A DNA stretch of 64,000 nucleotides from Marinobacter changyiensis (lineage in GTDB: Bacteria > Pseudomonadota > Gammaproteobacteria > Pseudomonadales > Oleiphilaceae). The stretch is from positions 392,547-456,546 of the forward strand of contig NZ_VZZZ01000006.1 of NCBI RefSeq assembly GCF_009193265.1. Reading direction: 5' to 3'. This document shows, in pieces, positions 16,650 through 26,972 of the stretch (positions within the stretch are counted from its first letter, which is position 1; each line of letters starts with the position of its first letter). The notes under the pieces are model-generated. The model searched no databases, had not been told where the DNA came from, and saw only the letters and a list, made by a program, of their open reading frames with translations. A program made the translations under genes and the position numbers.

Positions 16650-18149
16650 TCACAATGCGTATCGGTAATGCCGTTCGGTGCGCTCGTAATGGGCGAACCA
16701 GGGCTTGGCCTCCTCCAGTTGCGCCGCCAACTGCAACAGCGTGGTCTCATCGCCGTGGGGCGCACCGAACTGTACACCAACCGGTAAGCCTTCGGCGGTC
16801 CAGTATAGCGGCACCGACATGGCAGGCGTGCCGGTCAGGTTAGCCAGTTGGGTAAACGGCGTACGGGCCAGGTTTTCCATCGCCATCTCATCCACTTGCC
16901 CACTTTTATGCACCAGCCGCCCGGCCTTGAGCAACAACATCAGTTTGGACGCCAAACGCAGGTAGGCAGGGGTTTCCAGCTCCCCGATACGAGCTGGCAG
17001 CTGGCCAGTGGTGGGGCAAAGGTACAGGTCATAGGATTCGAAAAAAAGGCCCAGCGCACGGCTGAACTCGTTCCAGCGCTGATGCAGACGCACATACTCT
17101 GGCAGCGGCAGGGTCTTGCCCAGCATGCCAAGCAGGCGGGTTTCGAGCTCGAAATCGGCGTCCTTGGCTCCGAAGTCGACGCGAGCCTTCGCCATAAGTG
17201 CAGACACCTCGCCAAAATAAAGGCCGAGATAACATTTCGCCAACGCCATGCCATCAAATTCCGGCTTGGCGATTTCGACATCGTGGCCCAGGTTTTCCAG
17301 CATAAAAGCGGTCGATTCGACGCCTTCGATGCACGCCGGGTCAACCTTTGTGCCAAAGGGCGAGGCCGTGAACAGGCCGATCCGCAGCCGGCGGGGTATT
17401 TCCTGCACCAGATCAGTATAACGCCCGGACGGTTGCGGGATATTGAACGGGTCACCCGAGGTCGGGCCAGCCAGAACGTCAAGCATCGCGGCGCTGTCGC
17501 GTACTGTGCGGGTCACCACATGGTCTGACGACGCCCCAAGCCAATGTTCAGCTTCCTGAGGCCCGGCAGATATCCGTCCTCGCGAAGGCTTCAAGCCGAA
17601 CAGGCCACAATAAGCTGCCGGTATTCGAATGGAGCCACCGCCATCGTTAGCCCCGGCCATCGGCACAATGCCCGCAGCCACAGCAGCACCGGAGCCGCCA
17701 CTTGAGCCACCAGGCGTCAGATCGGTGTTCCAGGGGTTGCGGGTCGGCCCCCATAGCGCCGATTCCGTGACCGCCTTCAGGCCGAATTCCGGCGTTGCCG
17801 TACGGCCGAGGAACACCAGGCCGCCGTTACGGCTACGCCGGACATATTCCGAATCCTGCCCCGGTACGTTGTTCCACAGCGCCCGGCTGCCATAGGTGCA
17901 AGCGAAACCGGCCTGTTCCTGGTACAGGTCTTTCAACAGGAAGGGCACTCCGCCAAGCGGCGCGCCCACCGGAACACGCTGGTTGAACGCTTCTGAAAAC
18001 TGGGGCTGACAGATCGCGTTCAAGCCCGGATTGGCCACAGCGGCACGCTCAGTGGCGGCTTCACACACCTCTTGAGCCGTGATTTCCTTGCGACGGATCA
18101 GATCTGCCAGGGCTACGGCATCAAAACGCAGGTATTCCGATTCCTTCAT
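16650..18149 (-). CDS. Amidase-signature family hydrolase
   Basis: This 499-residue enzyme has the amidase-signature Ser-cisSer-Lys triad region: Lys in VPFLLKDLY, the GGSSGGSGAAVAAG loop, and GGSIRIPAAYCGLFGLKPSRG. Such enzymes hydrolyse carboxamides; the subgroup resembles 6-aminohexanoate-cyclic-dimer hydrolase-like amidases rather than GatA, but the substrate is unknown. It is cytoplasmic and monocistronic. Confidence 0.92.
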   Translation of the reverse strand: MKESEYLRFDAVALADLIRRKEITAQEVCEAATERAAVANPGLNAICQPQFSEAFNQRVPVGAPLGGVPFLLKDLYQEQAGFACTYGSRALWNNVPGQDSEYVRRSRNGGLVFLGRTATPEFGLKAVTESALWGPTRNPWNTDLTPGGSSGGSGAAVAAGIVPMAGANDGGGSIRIPAAYCGLFGLKPSRGRISAGPQEAEHWLGASSDHVVTRTVRDSAAMLDVLAGPTSGDPFNIPQPSGRYTDLVQEIPRRLRIGLFTASPFGTKVDPACIEGVESTAFMLENLGHDVEIAKPEFDGMALAKCYLGLYFGEVSALMAKARVDFGAKDADFELETRLLGMLGKTLPLPEYVRLHQRWNEFSRALGLFFESYDLYLCPTTGQLPARIGELETPAYLRLASKLMLLLKAGRLVHKSGQVDEMAMENLARTPFTQLANLTGTPAMSVPLYWTAEGLPVGVQFGAPHGDETTLLQLAAQLEEAKPWFAHYERTERHYRYAL

Positions 18150-18242
18150 GGTAGTTTCCAGCTATGGCGGCATGTCAACGGCGGCTGTCAGCATACCGCA
18201 ACGCAACGACCGGTGAACCTTTATGCGCCGATCAACCGCCCG

Positions 18243-18794
18243 CTACAATACCGATTCAATCTTCTCCGTCATCGCTGCATCGCCGGGTCTGACATGGCTG
18301 GGGAAATGCCATACCCGTCCGCTGGCCGTGTCGATCAGGTACTTGTTGAAGTTCCACTGGGGCTCACTACCGCTGAGTTCCGCCAGCTTGCGGAACAAGG
18401 GGTGGGCAGTGTCGCCGCGGACACTCTGGGGCGACGTCATTTTGAAGGTCACGCCATAATCAACGAAACAAACTTCGGCGGTTTTTTCTTCGGTACTGGC
18501 TTCCTGACGGAAATCATTGGAGGGCACTCCGACCACGGCCAGGCCCTGGCCTGAATAAGTCTTGTGAAGCAATTCCAGGCCACGGAACTGGCCTGAGAAG
18601 CCACAGAAACTGGCGGTGTTGACTACCAGAATCGGTTTATCACCGTAGGACTCACAGATGTTGAAGGTATCGCTGGACCGCAGCTCATGGAACTCATGAT
18701 TGAGCCAGTCCGGGCAAGCTGCTTGCGCGATACCTGAGGCAACCAGGCTGGCAATCAAAAGCACACCACAAAGAAAAAGCCGACCAGCACTCAT
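18243..18794 (-). CDS. Exported glutathione peroxidase-family protein
   Basis: This 183-residue thiol peroxidase has a signal peptide (to about residue 25, GIAQA/ACPD). Family motifs are VVNTASFCGFSGQF with the catalytic Cys, GVPSNDF, and a WNFNKYLID region carrying Trp and Asn of the active site. A periplasmic location suggests thioredoxin-like or other local reductants. The start at 18794 has GTAGGAGGGG upstream; the open frame continues to 18872. It is divergent from the SLT-like gene over 68 bp. Confidence 0.9.
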   Translation of the reverse strand: MSAGRLFLCGVLLIASLVASGIAQAACPDWLNHEFHELRSSDTFNICESYGDKPILVVNTASFCGFSGQFRGLELLHKTYSGQGLAVVGVPSNDFRQEASTEEKTAEVCFVDYGVTFKMTSPQSVRGDTAHPLFRKLAELSGSEPQWNFNKYLIDTASGRVWHFPSHVRPGDAAMTEKIESVL

Positions 18795-18862
18795 AGACGC
18801 CCCTCCTACTAATCTATACGCTCTCAAGACTAGACCGGATTTACCCTCAGGAACAGCCTTAT

Positions 18863-19960
18863 ATGAAGACACTGGTCATCGGAGGCCTGTTGGTGCTGCT
18901 ACTTTGTGCCGCCACGCCCGGGCACACCACAGAGCACCCCCGCGAGGACTGGAAAACCATCGTGCGGGATTCACCCTACTGGGTGAGCCAGGGCGTCTAC
19001 GACAATATTACGACCATCCGGCGCTGGGTGCTGACAGAGTCCGGTTATTGCTCTGATCAGGACCGACATATCCTCTACGATATCCGGGGCCGTTTTATCG
19101 GTTACATGGATGACGGCGATACTCGTGAGGCCACCCAGGCGGAGCTCAACCGTACCCGTCAAACCCTGGCCGGGCGTGGACAGGTGGACGCCTGGGCAAA
19201 AGGCGACAAAGGCGAGACCGGCTATCCGTTTGCCCTCGCCTGTCGTCAGCCCCATGTTAATCTCACCGAATCGGTTGCGCGCTATCTCGGTACCATACCG
19301 TCGGAACTGATCTGGGGCACCTGGGACGACCTGGTGATTGGCACCGCAGTAACGCCCGTATCACTCCATGAAAGCCTCGCCCTGGTATACACCAAACGGC
19401 TTGAGCAGCAGCGCCTCAACCTGCCACCCGAACTGCACCGTTATCTCGCGGGCCAGTTGCTGGTAGAAAGCGGCGGCCAGCAACGTGCTCACTCCGCCGC
19501 CGGGGCCAAAGGGATCCTGCAATTGTCGCCTTCGGCCCTGAGTGATTGCGGCATCGCTCCCCGGGCCCACTGGCACCGTCTGGCCCAGATTGACTGCGCC
19601 CTGAAACTGATGAGCCAGAATGCCCGGAACCTGCGACCGGCCTTTGACGAGCGCTTTGGCCATCTGCCTGAGAGCAAGCGCAACCGGTTATTCACGCTGT
19701 TGCTTATCCAGGCTTACCATGGCGGTGTCGGACGCGTGAACGCGCTGCTGACCGACGAGGAGCTCGCGCGCCCGGCGGCGTATTTTGCCGAGAACCAGGC
19801 CACTTTCACGTCCGGGGATATCGCCTTCGGCCTGATTTTCCACAATCTCGGACGTAACCGGCTGGGCCTGGCTTCGCTGTATTACGTCGCCGATGTTCAG
19901 CTTGCCACGGAAGCTCTGTGCAACTCCGCCCGCTTGCGGGAAACCGATTTCTGCCAGTAA
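18863..19960 (+). CDS. Exported lytic transglycosylase-like (SLT) protein
   Basis: This 365-residue protein has a signal peptide (cleavage about residue 22). Over residues 190-340 it has an SLT-type lysozyme-like domain, with the catalytic-Glu-type LLVESGGQQ, GAKGILQLSPSAL, and an AYHGGVGRVN helix. It should cut peptidoglycan in the periplasm, though it is not one of the classical Slt/Mlt classes. The N-terminal half (DSPYWVSQGVYDNITT) has no recognised domain. Confidence 0.82.
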   Translation: MKTLVIGGLLVLLLCAATPGHTTEHPREDWKTIVRDSPYWVSQGVYDNITTIRRWVLTESGYCSDQDRHILYDIRGRFIGYMDDGDTREATQAELNRTRQTLAGRGQVDAWAKGDKGETGYPFALACRQPHVNLTESVARYLGTIPSELIWGTWDDLVIGTAVTPVSLHESLALVYTKRLEQQRLNLPPELHRYLAGQLLVESGGQQRAHSAAGAKGILQLSPSALSDCGIAPRAHWHRLAQIDCALKLMSQNARNLRPAFDERFGHLPESKRNRLFTLLLIQAYHGGVGRVNALLTDEELARPAAYFAENQATFTSGDIAFGLIFHNLGRNRLGLASLYYVADVQLATEALCNSARLRETDFCQ

Positions 19961-19990
19961 CGCCGATTTCACTCTGAGGATAGCTTCGCT

Positions 19991-20764
19991 GTGGATCTTG
20001 CCGTTCTGATGCCCGACACGTTGCCCGCTGGCGTGGTGCTGCTGTTATTGGCGTGCTCAGTTATGACCTCGATGATAACCGCAAGCCTGGGTGCCGGTGG
20101 GGGCGTCCTGCTGCTGGTGCTGATGGCATTCTGGGTGCCGGCAGCGGCGATCATCCCGGTACACGGCTTGATACAACTGGGGTCCAACAGCGGGCGCGTC
20201 GCCATGACCTGGCGCCACATCGATTGGCACGTGATTGCAGCATTTGCGCCCGGCGTGCTGGTTGGCGCGACGTTGGGGGCCTGGTTGCTGGTCGATCTGC
20301 CAACCTACCTCTGGCAACTGACCATCGGGATCTTTGTACTCTACCTGTGCTGGGGCCCGGCCTTGCCCAAACTGGCGTTTGGCCCGGCGGGCATTTTCTG
20401 CGCCTCCGCTCTGACCAGTTTTGTCAGCCTGTTTGTGGGCGCAAGCGGCCCCCTGGTCGCCGCCTTCATCAAGCAGATACACACCGACCGCCATACCACG
20501 GTCGCCACGTTTGCCACCGCAATGACGCTTCAGCACGCGCCCAAGGCGTTAATTTTCGGCGTTGCGGGCTTTGTGTTCAAAGAGTGGATCGGATTTGTCA
20601 CCGCCATGATCGCCTGCGGCTTTCTCGGCACCTGGATCGGCCTGAGACTACTGACAACCCTCAGCAACCGGCATTTCCACCAGGCATTCACCGTACTTCT
20701 GACCTTGCTCGCCGCGCGACTGCTCTGGCAGGCTGCCTTGGCCTCAGGGTTGTGGGCCAGCTAA
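19991..20764 (+). CDS. TSUP (TauE/SafE) family transporter
   Basis: This 257-residue membrane protein has about eight hydrophobic helices and the family repeats (ITASLGAGGGVLLLVLMAF, SLFVGASGPLVAAF). TSUP proteins export or import sulfur-containing or organic anions; the substrate is unknown. The start is GTG at 19991 with TGAGGA upstream. Its 3' end overlaps the convergent EamA gene by 21 bp. Confidence 0.88.
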   Translation: MDLAVLMPDTLPAGVVLLLLACSVMTSMITASLGAGGGVLLLVLMAFWVPAAAIIPVHGLIQLGSNSGRVAMTWRHIDWHVIAAFAPGVLVGATLGAWLLVDLPTYLWQLTIGIFVLYLCWGPALPKLAFGPAGIFCASALTSFVSLFVGASGPLVAAFIKQIHTDRHTTVATFATAMTLQHAPKALIFGVAGFVFKEWIGFVTAMIACGFLGTWIGLRLLTTLSNRHFHQAFTVLLTLLAARLLWQAALASGLWAS

Positions 20765-21667
20765 CAGACTGTTACGGCGTCGCTGCCGAAGGGCTTCGAA
20801 CGCCCCGTTCATTGCCAGAGCCGCGAGGATAATGCCGCCACCCACAAAACTCAGGGGGGGCGGCACTTCCGCCAGAAACGCCCAGACCAGAAAGGTACCG
20901 ATAACGGTCTCCAGCAACAGCAGCAGGCTCACCTCCGCAGCCGGCAGGTAGCGAGGGCCGGTCTGGATCAGGATGGTCGCTGACGGCAAGAAGCCGAGAC
21001 ACAACAGCGTGATAAAGCCCATGTCAGGCCACCCCGGCCACTGCGCACCACCCAGGGCGGCTGCGACCAGCGTGGTCAGCAAGGCGCCGAGCACCAGCAT
21101 CACACTCATATCCACGGTAGACCGGGACCTCGCCACCGCGAGGTTGGAAGCTAATCCAAACGCCGCCAAACCGGCCATCACCAGGCCCAGGGGTTCGCCT
21201 TTACCCATTTCACCCAGCGCCATCAGGGTAGCGCCACCCACACAAACACCAATCAGCAACCAGGTGCGAAGTGGCAAACGTTCCCGCCAGAACGCCCAGG
21301 CCAGAAGTGCCGCGATCACGGGCGCGGTGTTGAGGATAACCAGCACATTGCCGGCTGCGGTGTATTTGATACCGGTAACAAACCCGACGGTGCTCAAAAA
21401 GAAGGCAAATGCACAGTACAGTCCGGCCCAGCCCCCTTTCACCATCAGCCCCGGCAGGTCACGACCATAGCGCAGAGTGTTGATCACGGTAAAACCGAAG
21501 GCCAGCAACAGGCCCCGCCAGAACAGGAACACCAGCGGCGACACTTCCGTCACCTTGACCAACAGCGAATCCGGAGACAACAGCAACACGCCCAGGCCAG
21601 CAATCAGAAAGCCCTTTAGACGCAACGAACGCCGGCGACGTTCGCCGTCGTCTGAAACCTTGTTCAT
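20744..21667 (-). CDS. EamA/DMT-superfamily transporter
   Basis: This 307-residue protein has ten predicted transmembrane helices arranged as two EamA repeats (RGLLLAFGFTVINTL, FLVWAFLAEVPPPLSFVGGGIIL). It is an inner-membrane drug/metabolite exporter of unknown substrate. The basic N-terminus (ERRRRSLRLKG) fits the inside-positive rule. Confidence 0.9.
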   Translation of the reverse strand: MNKVSDDGERRRRSLRLKGFLIAGLGVLLLSPDSLLVKVTEVSPLVFLFWRGLLLAFGFTVINTLRYGRDLPGLMVKGGWAGLYCAFAFFLSTVGFVTGIKYTAAGNVLVILNTAPVIAALLAWAFWRERLPLRTWLLIGVCVGGATLMALGEMGKGEPLGLVMAGLAAFGLASNLAVARSRSTVDMSVMLVLGALLTTLVAAALGGAQWPGWPDMGFITLLCLGFLPSATILIQTGPRYLPAAEVSLLLLLETVIGTFLVWAFLAEVPPPLSFVGGGIILAALAMNGAFEALRQRRRNSLLAGPQP

Positions 21668-21749
21668 GTTGGATTATCCAAACTGGAATCCCTGCTATCC
21701 TGCTTGCTTGTCATCCAATGCCCTTGTTATTTTCAGGAGAACCCATCCC

Positions 21750-22037
21750 ATGGCCAGCGACAACCTGCACGCACCACGCGAACGACTGTCAACCGAAACC
21801 CTGAACCTGCACCACTGTATCGTATCCATAATGGAAGAACTCGAAGCGGTGGACTGGTACCGTCAGCGGGCCGATGACTGCGATGATGAGGCACTGAAGA
21901 AGATTCTGCTGCACAATATGCGTGAAGAAATGGAACACGCGGCAATGTGTCTGGAATGGATGCGCCGCAACAGCAAGGAGTTTGACGGCCACCTGCGGGA
22001 ATTCCTGTTCACCGAAGACGAGATTGCCGACCACTAG
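21750..22037 (+). CDS. Encapsulated-ferritin-like (EncFtn) protein, orphan
   Basis: This 95-residue two-helix protein closely matches the encapsulated ferritins (Rhodospirillum rubrum type). The ferroxidase residues all appear in place: Glu29, Glu30, Glu32, Trp36, Tyr37, then Glu59, Glu60 and His63, the same spacing as in R. rubrum EncFtn. Such proteins oxidise Fe(II) at a dimer interface in a ring-shaped decamer. The usual encapsulin shell gene is absent next door, and the C-terminus ends FTEDEIADH without the cargo tag expected for encapsulin loading. The start at 21750 follows CAGGAGA. It is divergent from the EamA gene. Confidence 0.88.
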   Translation: MASDNLHAPRERLSTETLNLHHCIVSIMEELEAVDWYRQRADDCDDEALKKILLHNMREEMEHAAMCLEWMRRNSKEFDGHLREFLFTEDEIADH

Positions 22038-22049
22038 TGCCCGGTCTGA

Positions 22050-24413
22050 CTAAGGGACTTCAGCCAAAAGTGCTGGCACCGTAACCACCGAGTTCCGGCC
22101 CTGTGCCTTGGCGGCATAACAGCCTTCATCCGCCCGCGCCAATGCTTCGCGCGGGCCGGTGTCACCGGCTGACAACTCGGTCAAACCTATACTTGCGGTG
22201 ACCCCATAAGACTCACCTTTCTCATTATCGATCCGCAGGCTCTCCACTGACACTCGGATACGTTCGGCCAGCTCTTGCGCCCGGGCGAGACCGCAGGCGG
22301 GCAGAATAATCCCGAATTCGTCTCCTCCGAGCCGGGCCGCGAAATCCGACTGCCGGACAGCGTCGGTAAGACATCCCGCCAGCCGACGCAAAAGCTCGTC
22401 CCCAAGCAGATGACCACCCTGATCGTTGACTGGTTTGAAATGGTCCAGGTCGATCAGCACCAGCACACTTGGCCGCGCCAGATTTTTTGCTTCCATCAGC
22501 CACTTGGCCAGGATGTCGTTAAATCCACGACGGTTGAGCAGACCCGTCAGGGTGTCATGGGTCGCTTCCCAGGACAGCTTCTCTTCCTGCATCCGGCGCT
22601 CCCGGTCATCCCTTAGTACAAAAACCAGGCGCTCGTTGCGCGTGTCACGCCCGAGCCGCAACATGGTCAGCTCTACATCAAGCAGCTGATTACGGGTATT
22701 GCGCATGACGGCATCAAGACTTTCGATTTCCTCTTCGGCTAAAAACTGGTCAATAGCCCAGCTCTTGCCTTGCACCTCAACGGTGAACAGATCAAACAGT
22801 GACTGCCCAATGCAATCACCCACCACCCCCAGAAAGCTACAGGCAACCCAGTTGGCGTAGCAAATCTGGCCCCGGTTATCCGTCAGCAGCACGCCCTCCT
22901 GTAAAGCCCCGAGAATGCTCTCAGCACGGCTCTGCTCCGCCTGAAGTTGTTCCTCGATCGCTCGTTCGTGGGTAATGTCGTGAACAATGGAAATAGTACC
23001 GAGGGTCTTATCCGGTGTCTGTATAGAAGAGGTCATGGTGTCCACCCAGATCAACCGGCCCGACAGATCGTCAGATATCCGGAACTGACCCCGGTAGATA
23101 CGCCCCTGGTGAAGGGCGTCCCGCCAGGCCACAGAAACGCTGGCCCGGTCATCCTCATACACACCCACCATCAGATGCTGGCGCTGCAGCTGTGGCATAC
23201 TCTGGCCGATGATAGCCTCGAAGGCCGGGTTAACAAACTCAATCCGGCCGAGTACATCAGTCTGTACGATTCCCACAGGCGCACTCTGGGAAAGTGCCCG
23301 GAAAAAAGCCTCACGCTCAACCAGGGACGCCATGGCTCGCTCCCGTTCTTCCATAACCAGATTGAAAGCTTCAGCCACCTCGCGAATCTCGCTACCCCCG
23401 GTGACCTCGACAGGCAGGGTGCGGGAGCCCAGATGACGTTCATTGATTTGCGTATCCAGATCCCTTAATGGTCGAAGCAACTTCCGGAAACACCAGAACG
23501 CCAATGGCGCCAACAGGACGATAACCGCAAGAGTGACCCAGAGCAGGAGACGGGTAAGCCGGTTAACCGAGGCAAACGCTTCCTGCAGCGGCCACACCGC
23601 CATTACAAACCAGGGCGCCTGGCTCATTTGTTGCACCGAGACCAGCGCCTGCACCCCCTGACTGGTTACCGTAAACCGCGTACCCTCAAAACCGGTTACT
23701 GCCTGCTGCAACGCCTCATTGAACTCCGACACCGGTTGCATTACCTCCGTCGAGCGGGGGTGAGCCAGGGTAATCCCGGAGCGGGTTGCAATATCGATGT
23801 AACCGGAACCCTCCAGGGGATTATCAATAATTCGACCCATAAACTTATCGCTACCCAGAGCAATAGATCCGCCTATTACACCGATAAAGCGCCCTTTATG
23901 ATCAAACACCGGCGCTGTCATCATCACCGTAGGCTCGGCGCCGGGGAAGGACATAAAAGGTTCCGATATCAAAGGGGTCAATTGCAGACTGGTTTGTCTG
24001 AAAAAACTGCGATCACCGGCATCATAGCCGATCTGCATGGCATCAAAAGGAAAATGGCTCAACACCAGCCCCTGATGGTCGAACAGATAGATATCGTTGA
24101 ACAGGTGATGAAGTGCGACCTGACGTTCTACCAGCAACTGCGCGCGCTGCTCGAAGGTAATCTGCTCCAGGGTGAGCGATTTTGCAACATTGGAGAGGAC
24201 CAGAAATCGTTCTGATATTTTCTGGTCAACCTCAAGGGCGACCATACTCGCGATAGTCTTGACCTGTGCCTGTGCCTGAGCTTCCAGCTCTTGCCTGCTG
24301 ACCTGGACACTGACCATCGTCATGATAACGGCGGTCAGAATCGTCAAGACAACCACGAGCAGCACCGCCCTGTTGGCTAGGCTGTCGAACCACCGGGTAA
24401 TGGTCTTTCGCAA
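22050..24413 (-). CDS. Diguanylate cyclase with dCache, HAMP, two PAS and GGDEF domains
   Basis: This 787-residue membrane sensor has a TM helix at about 14-36, a periplasmic Cache-type domain to about 275, a second TM near 283-305, a HAMP-like linker, two PAS domains (about 370-480 and 495-610) and a C-terminal GGDEF domain. The active-site loop is intact (RLGGDEFG), and the RQSD five residues upstream is an RxxD product-inhibition site. It should make c-di-GMP in response to an extracellular ligand. The start is TTG at 24413 with GGAG eight bases upstream. It ends 12 bp from the convergent ferritin gene. Confidence 0.92.
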   Translation of the reverse strand: MRKTITRWFDSLANRAVLLVVVLTILTAVIMTMVSVQVSRQELEAQAQAQVKTIASMVALEVDQKISERFLVLSNVAKSLTLEQITFEQRAQLLVERQVALHHLFNDIYLFDHQGLVLSHFPFDAMQIGYDAGDRSFFRQTSLQLTPLISEPFMSFPGAEPTVMMTAPVFDHKGRFIGVIGGSIALGSDKFMGRIIDNPLEGSGYIDIATRSGITLAHPRSTEVMQPVSEFNEALQQAVTGFEGTRFTVTSQGVQALVSVQQMSQAPWFVMAVWPLQEAFASVNRLTRLLLWVTLAVIVLLAPLAFWCFRKLLRPLRDLDTQINERHLGSRTLPVEVTGGSEIREVAEAFNLVMEERERAMASLVEREAFFRALSQSAPVGIVQTDVLGRIEFVNPAFEAIIGQSMPQLQRQHLMVGVYEDDRASVSVAWRDALHQGRIYRGQFRISDDLSGRLIWVDTMTSSIQTPDKTLGTISIVHDITHERAIEEQLQAEQSRAESILGALQEGVLLTDNRGQICYANWVACSFLGVVGDCIGQSLFDLFTVEVQGKSWAIDQFLAEEEIESLDAVMRNTRNQLLDVELTMLRLGRDTRNERLVFVLRDDRERRMQEEKLSWEATHDTLTGLLNRRGFNDILAKWLMEAKNLARPSVLVLIDLDHFKPVNDQGGHLLGDELLRRLAGCLTDAVRQSDFAARLGGDEFGIILPACGLARAQELAERIRVSVESLRIDNEKGESYGVTASIGLTELSAGDTGPREALARADEGCYAAKAQGRNSVVTVPALLAEVP

Positions 24414-24522
24414 AATATCTCCGGATTTTCAATGCTGAGCCTGGAGCCTGGGGAGGCGCAGACGCTATTAGGTGCGCAAGTCTACCAGAGACGCATCAAA
24501 CTTCCGGTTACAACTGGAAAAC

Positions 24523-24545
24523 AATAACGATAATGGTTATCATTT
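24523..24545 (+). promoter_or_regulatory. Fur box upstream of exbB
   Basis: The region ACGATAATGGTTATCATTT has GATAA/TTATC symmetry and matches the Fur consensus closely. It lies about 30 bp before the exbB start, so iron-repressed control of exbBDD-tonB is likely. Confidence 0.75.
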
Positions 24546-24576
24546 GTTCAGTACTTATCAGTTACGAGGCTCACGA

Positions 24577-25359
24577 ATGTCTGACTCCACCCTCACAGGA
24601 ACATCGGGCGCCGCACTGACACCCTTACAGCAATTGATAGAAATGGGTGGCCCGGTGATGCTGGTGCTGATCGGACTTGCCATTGCGGGCCTGATTGCGT
24701 TTTTCTACCTGGTGCTGTCCGGAACCGTTTTCGCCCCCCGCCTGACTCGCCGACTACGCTCCGCACTTGCACAATGGCAACAACAGCCGGACCGGCAGAC
24801 ACCGGAGCAGATTGCGGAGGCCTCTGGCTGGCTGGCCCGGGCCAACCCTCTGTCGCCGTTAATGGCCTACGCCATGACCGCTCGCCTTGACCGTCTCGAC
24901 CCGGCAGCACTCCGTGAAGAGTTGGCTCGTCGGTGCCGAAAGGCGCTGCAGCCTTTTGAGGCGCCATTGAAAATTATCGAAGTGATCGCAGCCCTGGCAC
25001 CGTTGCTGGGCCTGCTGGGCACTGTAATGGGCATGATGGCAGCCTTCAGCGCGATGGCGACCGCAACCGGACAAGCCGGTGCCAGCGAGCTGAGCGGAGG
25101 TATTTACGAAGCTCTCACTACCACCGCTGCCGGCCTGGTGATCGCGATTCCGTTCGCTGCCCTGGCCGCCTGGATCGAATTCCGCCTGGGTCGGCTGAAC
25201 ACCATGCTCAACGATGTCCTGGTGCGCGTTATCTCAACCCCCTTGCCCGCACCCGAGATTGCAGCTCATGAAGCCGCAACGCATCCGATGTCTGCACCCC
25301 TCCAAATAAGCGGTGAACCCCCAGCGTACACGCACCGTGTTGCCCATGCAGCTGGTTGA
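24577..25359 (+). CDS. exbB: TonB-system proton channel ExbB (MotA/TolQ/ExbB family)
   Basis: This 260-residue inner-membrane protein has three predicted helices and the family core APLLGLLGTVMGMMAAFSAM followed by LTTTAAGLVIAIPFAALAAW. With ExbD it uses the proton gradient to energise TonB. The start at 24577 (MSDSTLTG) has ACGAGG upstream and sits just after a Fur box. It is the first gene of exbB-exbD-exbD-tonB, overlapping the next gene. Confidence 0.92.
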   Translation: MSDSTLTGTSGAALTPLQQLIEMGGPVMLVLIGLAIAGLIAFFYLVLSGTVFAPRLTRRLRSALAQWQQQPDRQTPEQIAEASGWLARANPLSPLMAYAMTARLDRLDPAALREELARRCRKALQPFEAPLKIIEVIAALAPLLGLLGTVMGMMAAFSAMATATGQAGASELSGGIYEALTTTAAGLVIAIPFAALAAWIEFRLGRLNTMLNDVLVRVISTPLPAPEIAAHEAATHPMSAPLQISGEPPAYTHRVAHAAG

Positions 25360-25747
25360 CCCCCGACCCTCGCGGGCGATGCCGATTCGCATCACGCCGC
25401 TGATTGATGTGGTGTTTATCCTGCTGGTGTTCTTTATGCTGACCACCCGGCTGTTGCCCACCGAACATCTGGAGCTCGAGAACAGCACGGCTTCCCGGGG
25501 TACCACCCAGGGCGAGCCACGCCCACTGGTGGTATTGGAAAACACCGGAGAACTGAGCTGGAACCAGCAACGCTGGCAGGTCGCGGAGCTGATTTCTGCC
25601 CTGCGCGCTGCCGGTATCGGTGAGCTGCACCTGAAAGCGGACGGCGCTGCCTGGTTGGCCGATTTTACCTCCAGCCTGAGTGAACTGAGCCAAGCTGGCC
25701 TCCAGGTACGTTGGCAGCGAACGCCAGCGAAAACCGGGAGCGAGTAA
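25313..25747 (+). CDS. exbD: ExbD-family protein (first copy)
   Basis: This protein of about 144 residues has one N-terminal transmembrane helix in ITPLIDVVFILLVFFML; the Asp there is the conserved proton-carrying residue. A periplasmic domain follows. GTG at 25313 overlaps exbB by 47 bp; ATG at 25346 would give a shorter, equally typical N-terminus. It works with ExbB and the second ExbD. Confidence 0.9.
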   Translation: MNPQRTRTVLPMQLVDPRPSRAMPIRITPLIDVVFILLVFFMLTTRLLPTEHLELENSTASRGTTQGEPRPLVVLENTGELSWNQQRWQVAELISALRAAGIGELHLKADGAAWLADFTSSLSELSQAGLQVRWQRTPAKTGSE

Positions 25748-25750
25748 ACC

Positions 25751-26157
25751 GTGACACCATTGGCACCTCCGCCACCAGGAAGCGGCAAAACTTTGATGGA
25801 ACGGGTGGAAGACAGCCTGCTGCCGCTGATCAACCTGGTATTCCTGCTGCTGATGTTTTTTATGGTGGCAGGGCAAATGGCGGAATCACCGTTACCGGAA
25901 TTGCCCGGCGTGTCGGAGCCGCGCAGCCCGCAATCGCCGGAAGCGGAGCTGATGGTTAAAAGTGGTACCGACTGGTCCGTAAACGGTCAGAACGTCAATG
26001 CGGACACCGTGCTGGGCGCCCTGCCGGAAACGACCGATACCAGGGCGTTGCGAATTGCTGCGGACCGGAGCGTTACCATGGCCGACCTGGAGCGGCTGTT
26101 CCGGCTGCTGGAAGATGGTGGCTATGAAAACGTCACCCTGTTGACGGAGCCCGGTCA

Positions 26158-26161
<4 letters not shown>
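25751..26161 (+). CDS. ExbD-family protein (second copy)
   Basis: This 136-residue second ExbD paralogue has the membrane segment LLPLINLVFLLLMFFMVAG. The position of the conserved proton-relay Asp in the first copy (PLIDVVF) is Asn here (PLINLVF), so it may be a structural rather than proton-conducting subunit. The start is GTG, 3 bp after the first exbD. The ATGA junction with tonB shows coupling. Confidence 0.88.
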
Positions 26162-26889
<728 letters not shown>

Positions 26890-26972
26890 AGCCCACGCGC
26901 TCTGTTCCCCGATGCCAGCAGACACGGTATGCTGCCGGCACCAGTCAACCAGAACGATGTTGTCGCCACCCC

